Origin: Caulobacter soli
GTDB taxonomy: Bacteria > Pseudomonadota > Alphaproteobacteria > Caulobacterales > Caulobacteraceae
Assembly (NCBI RefSeq): GCF_011045195.1
Contig: NZ_CP049199.1
Span: forward strand, 62,001 to 126,000
Length of the DNA: 64,000 nt
Direction of reading: 5' to 3'
In this document: one piece after another, positions 33,284 through 40,172 of the stretch
How the letters are laid out: each line of letters opens with the position of its first letter
Numbering within the stretch: the stretch's first letter is position 1
Translations under genes and position numbers: made by a program
Notes under the pieces: model-generated
Seen by the model: only the letters and a program-made list of their open reading frames with translations
Database searches by the model: none
What the model was told of the DNA's origin: nothing

Positions 33284-33625
33284 ATGAACAAGACCTTGAT
33301 CGCCCTCTTGGGCGTCGGCGTGCTGGCCAGTGCTTGCACCGCCACCGGTAACACCGAGCGTAACGCCGCGGGCGGCGCGGCCCTGGGCGCCCTGGCGGGC
33401 GCGGTGGTCGGCAACAATGTCGGCGGCGGCAGCGCCACGACCGGTGCCCTCGTGGGCGCGGCCCTTGGCGGCTCCGTCGGCGCCGTGAAGGGTTGCCGCG
33501 AGGATGGCGGCTGCGGCGCGACCAACGTCAATCGCCGTCAGTACTATGACGAGCGCGCCGGACGGTATTACTACTACGACTCGCGCAGCGGTCGTTACTA
33601 CTGGGAAGACGGCAGCCCCCGTTAA
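33284..33625 (+). CDS. Glycine-zipper lipoprotein, 113 aa
   Basis: Signal peptide with a lipobox at ASAC (MNKTLIALLGVGVLASAC, Cys18). A glycine-zipper double helix follows (AAGGAALGALAGAVVGNNVGG, GALVGAALGGSVGA, about 28-68), of the kind found in outer-membrane SlyB/YMGG proteins. The tail is Tyr-rich (YYYYDSRSGRYYWED), which is unusual. The sigma-T promoter directly upstream marks it as a predicted stress-response envelope protein. A terminator follows at 33651. Confidence 0.87.
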   Translation: MNKTLIALLGVGVLASACTATGNTERNAAGGAALGALAGAVVGNNVGGGSATTGALVGAALGGSVGAVKGCREDGGCGATNVNRRQYYDERAGRYYYYDSRSGRYYWEDGSPR

Positions 33626-33650
33626 ATCGGGCCAAGCCTGAAATCTTCAG

Positions 33651-33681
33651 AAAGGCGGTCGGCTGGTGTCGGCCGCCTTTT
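33651..33681 (+). terminator. Terminator after the glycine-zipper gene
   Basis: AAAGGCGG (33651-33658) pairs with CCGCCTTT (33673-33680), with TCGGC/GTCGG extending the stem inward, and ends in a short T-run. It separates the glycine-zipper gene from the OmpA-like gene. Confidence 0.75.
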
Positions 33682-33724
33682 GCGCGCCGTGGTCCCAGAG
33701 ATGGGGCGTCAGAGAGGGCAAGCG

Positions 33725-34189
33725 ATGAGAAAACTCGGATTGGCGATGATCGGGGCGGCGGTCATGGGAGGTCTGGTGGCGGGATGCGCGAGCAGCCCCT
33801 GGCCCAAGTCGCGCTCCCAGATCGTGCAGACCGCGCCGACGTGCGAGGACTTCGCGGTCCAGATCTATTTCGAGAGCCAGTCGGCCAAGCTGACCAGCGA
33901 AGCGCGCCAGGTGCTCAAGGAAGCGGACGCCTTGACCACCGGCTGTAAGGTCGAGTCGGTGAAGGTGCTCGGCTTGGCCGACGCCGTCGGGGCTCCGGAC
34001 GCCAACCTGACGCTGTCCAAGCAGCGGGCCGACGTGGTGACGCGGGCGCTAGGCAAGCTCGGCCACGGCAAGGTCGTGTTTGACGTCGCCGCTGCCGGAG
34101 ACGCCGGTGCGACGACCCGCGGCGGCGAGGCCCGTCCTCTGCGGCGCCGGGCCGACATCCAGTTCGATCTGGACGGCAAGCTGCGCTAG
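33725..34189 (+). CDS. OmpA-family lipoprotein, 154 aa
   Basis: The leader MRKLGLAMIGAAVMGGLVAGC has a lipobox (VAGC). An OmpA-like peptidoglycan-binding domain covers about 40-150, with IYFESQSAKLTSEARQVLKEA, VLGLADAVGAPDANLTLSKQRADVVTRAL and RRRADIQF. The usual 'GHTD' reads LGLAD. It should be an outer- or inner-membrane lipoprotein tethered to the cell wall. The ATG at 33725 follows GAGAGGG. It lacks a clear sigma-T site of its own, although the preceding gene has one. Confidence 0.87.
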   Translation: MRKLGLAMIGAAVMGGLVAGCASSPWPKSRSQIVQTAPTCEDFAVQIYFESQSAKLTSEARQVLKEADALTTGCKVESVKVLGLADAVGAPDANLTLSKQRADVVTRALGKLGHGKVVFDVAAAGDAGATTRGGEARPLRRRADIQFDLDGKLR

Positions 34190-34214
34190 TCGCGGCCGTG
34201 TGATCGCGGACATC

Positions 34215-34326
34215 AAAAAAGGCGGATCCGAAGGGTCCGCCTGAAAGGCTTGTAAAGCTGGGGGTGCGGAGGCAGCAGGCCAGCTTTCGCCAGCCTCAAG
34301 TCGGGGGGGCGTCGCCGCCTCCGCAA
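34215..34326 (-). ncRNA. gsrN: GsrN-like sigma-T-controlled small RNA
   Basis: A minus-strand sigma-T promoter (34333-34357) is followed, about 110 nt later, by a strong terminator: AGGCGGATCC / GGGTCCGCCT with six Us (34215-34220). The RNA would start with a perfect 9-bp stem, TGCGGAGGC (34265-34273) against GCCTCCGCA (34317-34325), holding a loop with seven consecutive Cs (34303-34309). A second C5 run lies 3' of it. Caulobacter GsrN is about 107 nt, sigma-T-dependent, has an exposed C-rich loop and a 3' terminator half. All features agree. The name rests on structure, promoter and location, not on an alignment. Confidence 0.8.
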
Positions 34327-34332
34327 TTCGAA

Positions 34333-34357
34333 AACGTCGTTTCCAGAACCCGGTTCC
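34333..34357 (-). promoter_or_regulatory. Sigma-T promoter of the small RNA
   Basis: On the minus strand GGAAC (34357-34353), 16-nt spacer, CGTT (34336-34333). Transcription should begin near 34325-34327, exactly where the 5' stem of the RNA begins. No protein gene lies downstream on this strand before the terminator. Confidence 0.82.
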
Positions 34358-34436
34358 CGCCGCCTGAAACTTTTTTCGACTTTTCCGCGATTATTTTTCA
34401 AGGACCGGCAAACCCCTCTCCGGCCAAGGTCGCGAG

Positions 34437-34461
34437 GGAACGCCACAAGGGGCGGAACGTT
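34437..34461 (+). promoter_or_regulatory. Sigma-T promoter for two small membrane proteins
   Basis: GGAAC (34437-34441), 16-nt spacer, CGTT (34458-34461), 43 bp upstream of the GTG at 34505. It is divergent from the small-RNA promoter, with about 80 bp between the two -35 elements. Confidence 0.8.
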
Positions 34462-34504
34462 GATTTCCTGAAGGCCAAGCGGCCTTGAACTGGGGAGCAA
34501 CGTC

Positions 34505-34714
34505 GTGATCCGCACCTATCAGGCCGAACATGGTGGACTGGCTTTCGAAACCGCGCCGACGCGCCGGGAGAAGGCCAGGCGCAATCGGATGACGGCCCTG
34601 GTGGTGATCGCCGTGGTGGCGGCGTCGGCGGGCGTTCTCCAGCACTTCAACGACAACCTGGCTTCCAGCGGTCCGACGGCGTCGGACGCGGGCGCCTATT
34701 CCGCCGCCCGATAA
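34505..34714 (+). CDS. Small single-span membrane protein, 69 aa
   Basis: A basic, Arg-rich cytoplasmic N-terminus (about 1-28) is followed by one hydrophobic helix (MTALVVIAVVAASAGVL, 29-45) and a short Ser/Ala-rich outside tail. The start GTG at 34505 follows GGGGAGC. It is 12 bp before the next small membrane gene and shares its sigma-T promoter, so the two are predicted stress-induced partners. No family is recognised. Confidence 0.72.
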   Translation: MIRTYQAEHGGLAFETAPTRREKARRNRMTALVVIAVVAASAGVLQHFNDNLASSGPTASDAGAYSAAR

Positions 34715-34726
34715 GGAGGCCTTGAA

Positions 34727-34978
34727 ATGCCCGCCGACCTTGAACAACACCATCCCGCCGTCAATGCGACCCGCGCCCGCCAGGGTCGATGGGGCAAGCA
34801 CGTTTTCTGGGTGCTGATCATCTCGACCGTGCTGGCCGCGGCCGCCCTGTTCGGGGCCTGGGGCCTGCGCTCGGGCGACTTGGCCGGTGTCGAGCACAAC
34901 AACGGCGCCAAGACCACGCAGGAAGCCGAGCGCTATTCGACCGATCAGGCGCCGGTGAAGCAGACTCCCGCCGGCTGA
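34727..34978 (+). CDS. Small single-span membrane protein, 83 aa
   Basis: His/Arg-containing N-terminus, a single hydrophobic helix (VFWVLIISTVLAAAALFGAWGL, about 26-47), and a polar periplasmic tail with Glu, Gln and Lys. AAGGAGG (34712-34718) is a very strong ribosome binding site for the ATG at 34727. It follows the 69-aa gene by 12 bp, so it is probably in the sigma-T unit starting at 34437. Function unknown. Confidence 0.75.
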   Translation: MPADLEQHHPAVNATRARQGRWGKHVFWVLIISTVLAAAALFGAWGLRSGDLAGVEHNNGAKTTQEAERYSTDQAPVKQTPAG

Positions 34979-35006
34979 TCCGCCTTTAGCCTCGGAGCGC
35001 CGCCCA

Positions 35007-35036
35007 TGAAAAAGGCCCCGGTGGAAACCGGGACCT
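35007..35036 (-). terminator. phyR terminator
   Basis: On the minus strand a GGTCCCGGT / ACCGGGGCC stem with a 4-nt loop is followed by a U-run (35013-35009). It lies just past the phyR stop. Confidence 0.8.
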
Positions 35037-35061
35037 TGATCGTTTCGCAGTCTGACGTGGA

Positions 35062-35862
35062 TCAGGCCGCCTTTTGGGTCCGGCGCGGATGGAAGAACAG
35101 CGCCTGGCCGATCGCCGCCTTCACCGTTTCCGGCTGGAAGGGCTTGGTGATCAGGAAGGTCGGTTCCGGACGCTCGCCGGTGAGCAGGCGTTCGGGGAAG
35201 GCGGTGATGAAGATCACCGGCACGTCCAGGCGGGCCAGGATGTCCTTGACCGCGTCGATGCCCGACGAGCCGTCGGCCAGCTGGATGTCGGCCAGGACCA
35301 GGCCTGGGGTGCGGCGGGTCACGGCGTCCACCGCTTCACCGCGGGTGGCGGCGATGTCGATGACCTCATGGCCCAGTTCGCGAACCAGGGCCTCGATGTC
35401 GGCGGCGATCACCGGTTCGTCCTCGATGATCAGGACTTCGGTGGCCAGCTCGGCGTCGATCTCGCTCTGCGCCTCGGAGATCAGGCGTTCGACCTCGGCG
35501 AAGTCGCAATCCAGGATTTGCGAGGCCTCGGTCGGCGTGAAGCCTTCCAGGGCGGTCAGCAGGAACGCCTGGCGCGAACGCGGAGCGATCCGCATCAGGC
35601 GCTGCGAGGCGTCGTCGGCCGCGCTGATCGAATCGTCACGGCGCGCTTCCAGCTGGGCGCCCGAGGACAGCCAGATCGCGTGGAATACGCGGTAAAGCGC
35701 GACGCGCGGCGACAGATTGGCGTCCAGCGACCGCTCGCCGGCCGCCAGGGCCTCGAGCGCGACGCGAACATAGTGGTCGCCAGTGGTCTGGTCGCCGGTA
35801 AGCGCGCGGGCGTAGCGACGAACATAAGGCAAGTGCGGCGCCAGCCGGGCAAGAAGACTCAT
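35062..35862 (-). CDS. phyR: General stress response anti-anti-sigma factor PhyR
   Basis: A 266-aa response regulator with reversed layout. The N-terminal EcfG sigma-like domain covers about 1-130. The C-terminal receiver covers about 142-258, with IIEDEP, phospho-acceptor D192 in VLADIQLADG, and the Lys of ITKPF. When phosphorylated, the sigma-like domain binds NepR and frees sigma-T. The ATG at 35862 follows GGGAGGGG; the longer reading frame upstream is not supported. It is divergent from nepR-sigT-phyK and has its own sigma-T promoter, giving positive feedback. Confidence 0.96.
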   Translation of the reverse strand: MSLLARLAPHLPYVRRYARALTGDQTTGDHYVRVALEALAAGERSLDANLSPRVALYRVFHAIWLSSGAQLEARRDDSISAADDASQRLMRIAPRSRQAFLLTALEGFTPTEASQILDCDFAEVERLISEAQSEIDAELATEVLIIEDEPVIAADIEALVRELGHEVIDIAATRGEAVDAVTRRTPGLVLADIQLADGSSGIDAVKDILARLDVPVIFITAFPERLLTGERPEPTFLITKPFQPETVKAAIGQALFFHPRRTQKAA

Positions 35863-35941
35863 GACCCCTCCCGTGTGAGTGTCTTCGGAACAAAAAAGCC
35901 TGCGGTGCGGTGAAGCTACGCCGTTCGGCCATCCGAACATA

Positions 35942-35966
35942 AACGCAACCCTCAGGCGCCGGTTCC
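35942..35966 (-). promoter_or_regulatory. Sigma-T promoter of phyR
   Basis: On the minus strand GGAAC (35966-35962), 16-nt spacer, CGTT (35945-35942), about 80 bp before the ATG at 35862. Confidence 0.83.
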
Positions 35967-36017
35967 ATGACAGGTTCCGAAGTCCGAATAATTTTGCCAT
36001 CATATGCTCAAGCTTGT

Positions 36018-36042
36018 GGAACCCCATACGGAATCCGACGTT
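36018..36042 (+). promoter_or_regulatory. Sigma-T promoter of nepR-sigT-phyK
   Basis: GGAAC (36018-36022), 16-nt spacer, CGTT (36039-36042), 65 bp before the nepR start at 36107. The spacer contains GAATC (36031-36035), a GANTC site for CcrM adenine methylation. Confidence 0.83.
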
Positions 36043-36106
36043 GTCATCCGGCGTACTCTCATTCGGCCAAAGGGGGCGGGCGCTGCGTTTTGTCGGCGTC
36101 GAGGAC

Positions 36107-36292
36107 ATGATCGAACACGTACCCATGGAAGATCACCGCAAAGGGGCGGCCGCGCTCGATGAAGCTCGGCTCCGTCAGCAGGCTATCGGCGTCAAGCTTC
36201 GTCAAATGTTCGACGAGGTCGTGAACGAGCCGGTTCCCGACGAGTTTCTGGATATCCTGCGCAAGGCCGAAACGCCTTCGGGAGAGCGTTGA
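36107..36292 (+). CDS. nepR: Anti-sigma factor NepR
   Basis: A 61-aa protein. The core GVKLRQMFDEVVNEPVPDEFLDILRKAE is the two-helix NepR motif that clamps sigma-T and, on stress, PhyR-P. The start is ambiguous: ATG 36107 gives 61 aa and ATG 36125 gives 55 aa. Neither has an ideal ribosome binding site (GAGGA at 36101-36105). I prefer 36107 because that size is normal for the family. It is the first gene of the nepR-sigT-phyK unit; its stop lies 2 bp before the sigT ATG. Confidence 0.92.
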   Translation: MIEHVPMEDHRKGAAALDEARLRQQAIGVKLRQMFDEVVNEPVPDEFLDILRKAETPSGER

Positions 36293-36294
36293 GC

Positions 36295-36900
36295 ATGAGC
36301 GAAGCGCAAGTTGGCCGGTCGCCGTTCGATCCGGTCCGTGACGTGGCCTTCAAGAAGGAACTCGTCACGCTCATCCCTCATCTGCGCGCTTTCGCCCGGA
36401 CGCTTACCGGCGATCCCACCGCCGCCGACGATCTGGCGCAGGACGCCATGATGAAGGCGTGGGACGCCCGCGCCAGCTTCCAGCTGGGCACCAACATGAA
36501 GGCCTGGACCTTCATGATTTTGCGCAACCAGTTCTATTCCGAGAAGCGCCGTTCGTGGCGCCAGAGCCAGCTCGACCAGGAGGCGGCCGAACGCACCCTG
36601 GTGGCGGTGGACGATCCCGAAGCGCCGGTGGCTCTGGACGAGCTGCGGCTCAGCCTGGCCATGCTGCCGCCGGAACAACGCGAAGCCCTGATCCTGGTTG
36701 GAGCCGGCGGCTTTGCCTACGAAGAGGCCGCTGAGATCTGCGGCTGCGCCGTGGGCACGGTGAAAAGCCGGGTCAGCCGGGCGCGGCGGGCCCTGCAGGC
36801 GATCCTCGAGGCCGGCGCCTATGACCGCGACGGCGGCGCCGCCGGCGACGCCATGTACGCCATCCTGGCTGACGCGGAGAGACTGAGCACCCTGCGGTGA
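36295..36900 (+). CDS. sigT: ECF sigma factor SigT (EcfG)
   Basis: A 201-aa ECF15-type sigma factor. Region 2 runs over about 25-85 ([33 protein letters not shown], then [19 protein letters not shown]) and region 4 over about 125-180 ([44 protein letters not shown]). It drives GGAAC-N16/17-CGTT promoters, of which eight are present in this window. GGAGAG at 36281-36286 sets the ATG at 36295. Its stop overlaps the phyK GTG by 4 bp. Confidence 0.95.
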   Translation: MSEAQVGRSPFDPVRDVAFKKELVTLIPHLRAFARTLTGDPTAADDLAQDAMMKAWDARASFQLGTNMKAWTFMILRNQFYSEKRRSWRQSQLDQEAAERTLVAVDDPEAPVALDELRLSLAMLPPEQREALILVGAGGFAYEEAAEICGCAVGTVKSRVSRARRALQAILEAGAYDRDGGAAGDAMYAILADAERLSTLR

Positions 36901-38609
36901 AGTCTTTCCTCGGGCGAGGAGCCGGCGCGGTCGGATCCATTCGGGTCCGTCTGGCCGGTGCGTTGTTCCTTGCGCTTTTGCCGGTCCTGATCCTCGGCGT
37001 TCTGCAATCGGTGTTCGCCTTCAAGGCCGAGGCTGACTCACGTCGCCAGAGCCTGGAGCTGGCCGCCGGCCGCAGCGCCGCGATCGCCCGCGCCCGTATC
37101 GAGGCGGCCGGCGTCCTGCTCCAGACCCTGGGGCCGGGTTCTGTCGGCCTGGCCTGCACCCAGCGGCTGGACACGGTGAAGCAGCGCCTGCCGGGCTACG
37201 CCAACCTGATCCGCTTCGACGCCTATGGCCGGGTGTCCTGCGCGGCGGCCACGACGCCGCCGGACGCCACCCGCGCCAATCGCCGCTGGTTTCAGCGCCT
37301 GGCCGGCGGTTCGCACATGGTGGTGGCCAGCATCCCGGGGGTCGACTACGCCGACGAGCCCGCCGTGCTGACTGCGGTGAGGGCCGAACGCCCAGACGGC
37401 CGTTTCGATGGGGCCATGGCCGCCGTCCTGACCCTGTCGACCATCCAGCCCGAGACGGCCAACCGGTACCTGCCCGGCGGGGCCGAGGTCGCTCTGGCCG
37501 ATTCCGAGGGCCACGTCTTCGCCGCCACCAACCGGAGGGCTTTCGGAACGCCGCCGGCCAGCTGGCGGACCGATGCGGTCAAGAGCGGTTCGGCTCTGTG
37601 GTCGGGCCGTGACGCCGACGATCGTCCGCGCGACTTCTCGGCCGCGCCCCTGGTCGGCGAAGAGGTGTTCGTGATCCTGTCGGCCAAGGCTCCAGGCCTG
37701 GCGTCCTGGGCCTGGCTGAACCCGATGCTGCGCCTGCTGGCGCCGCTGCTGGCCTTCGTCCTGGCCTTGGCGGCCGTGCTCTACGCCACCGAGCAGGCGG
37801 TGATCCGCTGGATCGTCTATCTGCGCAGGGTCGCGGCCATCTACGCCCGGGGTCGGTTCACCGTGCGTCCGCTGCAGGCCGAACGCGCCCCGCCCGAGAT
37901 TCGGGAGCTGGCCGCCACTCTCGACGACATGGCCGCCGGCATCGTCGCCCGCGACGCCTCGCTACGTGACAGCCTGGGTGAAAAGGACGCGCTGATGCGC
38001 GAGATCCATCACCGGGTGAAGAACAACCTGCAGATCATCTCGTCGCTGCTGAACATGCAGCAGCGGGCCCTGACCGATCCGGCCGCCCGCACCGCCTTGA
38101 ACGACACGCGCCAGCGAATCACCGCCCTGGCCCAGATCTATCGGGCGCTCTACCAGGGCCCCGATCTCAAGCGCGTGGACCTGCGGCCGTTCCTGGAGGA
38201 ACTGACCGCCCTGCTGCTGGCCGGCGACATGTCGACCGGCGGCCCGATCCGCACCGAGGTCCACGCCGATCCGCTGGTCATCGACCCCGACCGGTTGGCG
38301 CCGCTGGCCCTGTTCGCGGTCGAGGCCATCACCAACGCCCAGAAGCACGCCCTGGCCGAGCGCGGCGGCACCCTGACGGTCGACTTCTTCGTGCGCGGCG
38401 AAGAGGCCGAGCTGGCGATCGGCGACGATGGTCCCGGCGCGCCCAAGGGGCCGGTCGAGGGCGTGGGCCGCACCCTGATGACCGCCTTCGCGCGGCAACT
38501 GCGCGGCAAGCTGTTGTTCGACACGTCGCCGGCCGGCGGCCTCCTGGTGCGCCTGGTTTTTCCCACGCCACTGGTCCCGCCGATCGAAGCGGGCTCCACC
38601 GGAACTTAG
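36897..38609 (+). CDS. phyK: Membrane sensor histidine kinase PhyK
   Basis: A 570-aa HisKA_2/HWE-family kinase that phosphorylates PhyR. A transmembrane helix at about 18-42 and a second at about 272-297 flank a periplasmic sensor region (about 45-270) containing two Cys (in LACTQ and VSCAA). A HAMP-like linker precedes H371-H372-R-V-K-N-N-L-Q, with His372 the likely acceptor, then an ATPase domain. GTG at 36897 overlaps the sigT stop. The last codons hold the sigma-T promoter of the next gene. Confidence 0.93.
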   Translation: MKSFLGRGAGAVGSIRVRLAGALFLALLPVLILGVLQSVFAFKAEADSRRQSLELAAGRSAAIARARIEAAGVLLQTLGPGSVGLACTQRLDTVKQRLPGYANLIRFDAYGRVSCAAATTPPDATRANRRWFQRLAGGSHMVVASIPGVDYADEPAVLTAVRAERPDGRFDGAMAAVLTLSTIQPETANRYLPGGAEVALADSEGHVFAATNRRAFGTPPASWRTDAVKSGSALWSGRDADDRPRDFSAAPLVGEEVFVILSAKAPGLASWAWLNPMLRLLAPLLAFVLALAAVLYATEQAVIRWIVYLRRVAAIYARGRFTVRPLQAERAPPEIRELAATLDDMAAGIVARDASLRDSLGEKDALMREIHHRVKNNLQIISSLLNMQQRALTDPAARTALNDTRQRITALAQIYRALYQGPDLKRVDLRPFLEELTALLLAGDMSTGGPIRTEVHADPLVIDPDRLAPLALFAVEAITNAQKHALAERGGTLTVDFFVRGEEAELAIGDDGPGAPKGPVEGVGRTLMTAFARQLRGKLLFDTSPAGGLLVRLVFPTPLVPPIEAGSTGT

Positions 38610-38625
38610 CTGGGCCGCCCACGTT
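38601..38625 (+). promoter_or_regulatory. Sigma-T promoter for the entericidin-like gene, overlapping the phyK stop
   Basis: GGAAC (38601-38605), 16-nt spacer, CGTT (38622-38625), 53 bp before the ATG at 38679. The -35 element is coding sequence of phyK (its last two sense codons). Confidence 0.82.
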
Positions 38626-38678
38626 CAAGTGGGGCAACACCTTAGACGCCCATTTGGGGCGATCACCGGAGAAGACCC

Positions 38679-38813
38679 ATGCGTAAGCTCATCGTTCTGG
38701 CCGCGATCGCCGCCAGCCTCACCGTCGCCGCCTGCAACACCGTTGAAGGCGCCGGCAAGGACGTTTCGTCGGCCGGTCACGCCGTCAGCGACACCGCCAA
38801 GGACGCCAAGTAG
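38679..38813 (+). CDS. Entericidin-like lipoprotein, 44 aa
   Basis: MRKLIVLAAIAASLTVAAC is a signal peptide with lipobox VAAC, so the mature peptide is a 26-residue lipoprotein (NTVEGAGKDVSSAGHAVSDTAKDAK after Cys19). NTVEGAGKDV is the entericidin A/B signature. Entericidins are tiny envelope lipoproteins tied to stress and stationary-phase programmes. It lies just downstream of phyK with its own sigma-T promoter and a terminator at 38861. Its exact function is unknown. Confidence 0.87.
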   Translation: MRKLIVLAAIAASLTVAACNTVEGAGKDVSSAGHAVSDTAKDAK

Positions 38814-38860
38814 TCCTAAGCGACTGACACCGGGTTCGGCCTCGCCGGACCCATGATCAA

Positions 38861-38890
38861 GCCCGCCGATCCCTGATCGGCGGGCTTTTT
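38861..38890 (+). terminator. Terminator after the entericidin-like gene
   Basis: GCCCGCCGAT (38861-38870) pairs with ATCGGCGGGC (38876-38885) around 5 nt, followed by TTTTT. A perfect 10-bp stem with a U-tract. Confidence 0.9.
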
Positions 38891-39102
38891 CACGCCAATT
38901 TCGGGAACGGAAGCCACTCTAGATTTTATTTCCACAATGCGACTTCAAGACGATCCGGTAACGCTGGATACAGCCTCGTGACAATCGATTTCGGACTTGG
39001 CGCATCGGTTACAAATCGGACCGAAATCCGGCCAGAAGCGATATTCGCCAGCCAAGCTGAACCTGCACCCTGGGGTCTCGTCCCAAGGGGTCTGGTTTCA
39101 AA

Positions 39103-40164
39103 TTGCCGCGTCCGTCTTCAGCACCGATCTTCGTCCATAGCGGCTGGCGATGCTCCAGCACCTATGTCTGGCGCCGCTTTCGCGCCGTTCCCGAGGTGAT
39201 GGCCTATTACGAGCCCTGGCATGAGCAGCTGGCGACCCTGACGCCGGAGCGCATCGCCCGGGAGCGACCCGAGACCAGCGGTCTGCGACACCCGACAGAC
39301 GGCCTGCCCTATCTCCACGAATTCCAGGACCTGCTGGCGCCGCAGAGCGGCGTGCATGGCTTCGAGACTCGCTTGGCGCTGGATGACTATTTCCAGCCCG
39401 TCGACCAGGAGGATCCCGGCCAGGCCGCCTATGTCGAGACCCTGATCGCGGCGGCGCGGCGCGAGGACCGCACCCCGGTGCTGGCCTGCTGCCGGACCCT
39501 GGGCCGGGTCGGCTGGCTGCGGCGACGGTTCGGCGGCACCCATATCGTGCTGATCCGCGATCCCGTGCAGCAGTGGCGGTCGTTCTATTCGCTGCGCAAG
39601 CGGCCCCGGCCGACCTATTTCGAGCTCTGCCAGTACGTGATCCTGTCCGAGGCGGCCAGCGGCGAGGCCGGGGCCCGGCGACTGGGCCTGACGGCGGGCC
39701 GGGGCGACCTGTTCGAGCGTATCCAGGCCGTGCGCAAGCAGCTGAAGCGGGCGCCGGCCCGGGTGTCGTTCGCCGCCTTCCTGGCCGTCTATGTCCTGTC
39801 CTACGTGACGGCCCTGCCACGCGCCGACCTGGTCATCGACGTGGATCGGCTGGGAACCGACCCACAATACGCCCGCACCATGGCCACGGCGATCGAGGTG
39901 CTGACCGGGGTGAAGCTGGACTTCAGCGACTGCCGCACCCCCGCGCCTCATCCCAGCAAGGCCCGTGTCGACTATCGCAAGGAGGCCGTGGCGATGATCG
40001 AGGCGCTGGATCTGAGCGCCGCGCTGACGGCCCAGGGGCCGGTCCAGACCCTCTATCGCAAGCTGGTCAAGGCCTTGCCCGAACGCGAAGCCGCGACGCC
40101 TTGGGCGTGGGTGCTGGCCTTCTGGCGCGAGCAGAGCGCGAAACTGGGCCTGGCCCAGGCGTAG
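39103..40164 (+). CDS. Sulfotransferase-like P-loop protein, 353 aa
   Basis: The N-terminal IFVHSGWRCSSTYVW (about 9-23) looks like the 5'-phosphosulfate-binding loop, and GGTHIVLIRDPVQQWRSFY (about 143-161) like the 3'-phosphate-binding segment of PAPS sulfotransferases. The rest has no familiar features. The start is TTG at 39103, needed because the motif lies close to the N-terminus; AAGGGG is 12 nt upstream. A substrate could be a glycan, lipid or nodulation-type oligosaccharide. It is not operonic with the upstream stress genes and converges on cheR. Confidence 0.65.
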   Translation: MPRPSSAPIFVHSGWRCSSTYVWRRFRAVPEVMAYYEPWHEQLATLTPERIARERPETSGLRHPTDGLPYLHEFQDLLAPQSGVHGFETRLALDDYFQPVDQEDPGQAAYVETLIAAARREDRTPVLACCRTLGRVGWLRRRFGGTHIVLIRDPVQQWRSFYSLRKRPRPTYFELCQYVILSEAASGEAGARRLGLTAGRGDLFERIQAVRKQLKRAPARVSFAAFLAVYVLSYVTALPRADLVIDVDRLGTDPQYARTMATAIEVLTGVKLDFSDCRTPAPHPSKARVDYRKEAVAMIEALDLSAALTAQGPVQTLYRKLVKALPEREAATPWAWVLAFWREQSAKLGLAQA

Positions 40165-40172
40165 GCTTGGGG

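Noticed and set aside
34213..34515. A 100-codon minus-strand open frame over the sRNA region
   Set aside because: Arg/Pro-rich with frameshifted codon bias, and the promoter and terminator evidence fits a non-coding RNA better.
36897..38609. phyK as an ordinary HisKA sensor kinase
   Set aside because: HHRVKNNLQ and the gene neighbourhood fit HisKA_2/HWE kinases of the PhyR pathway.
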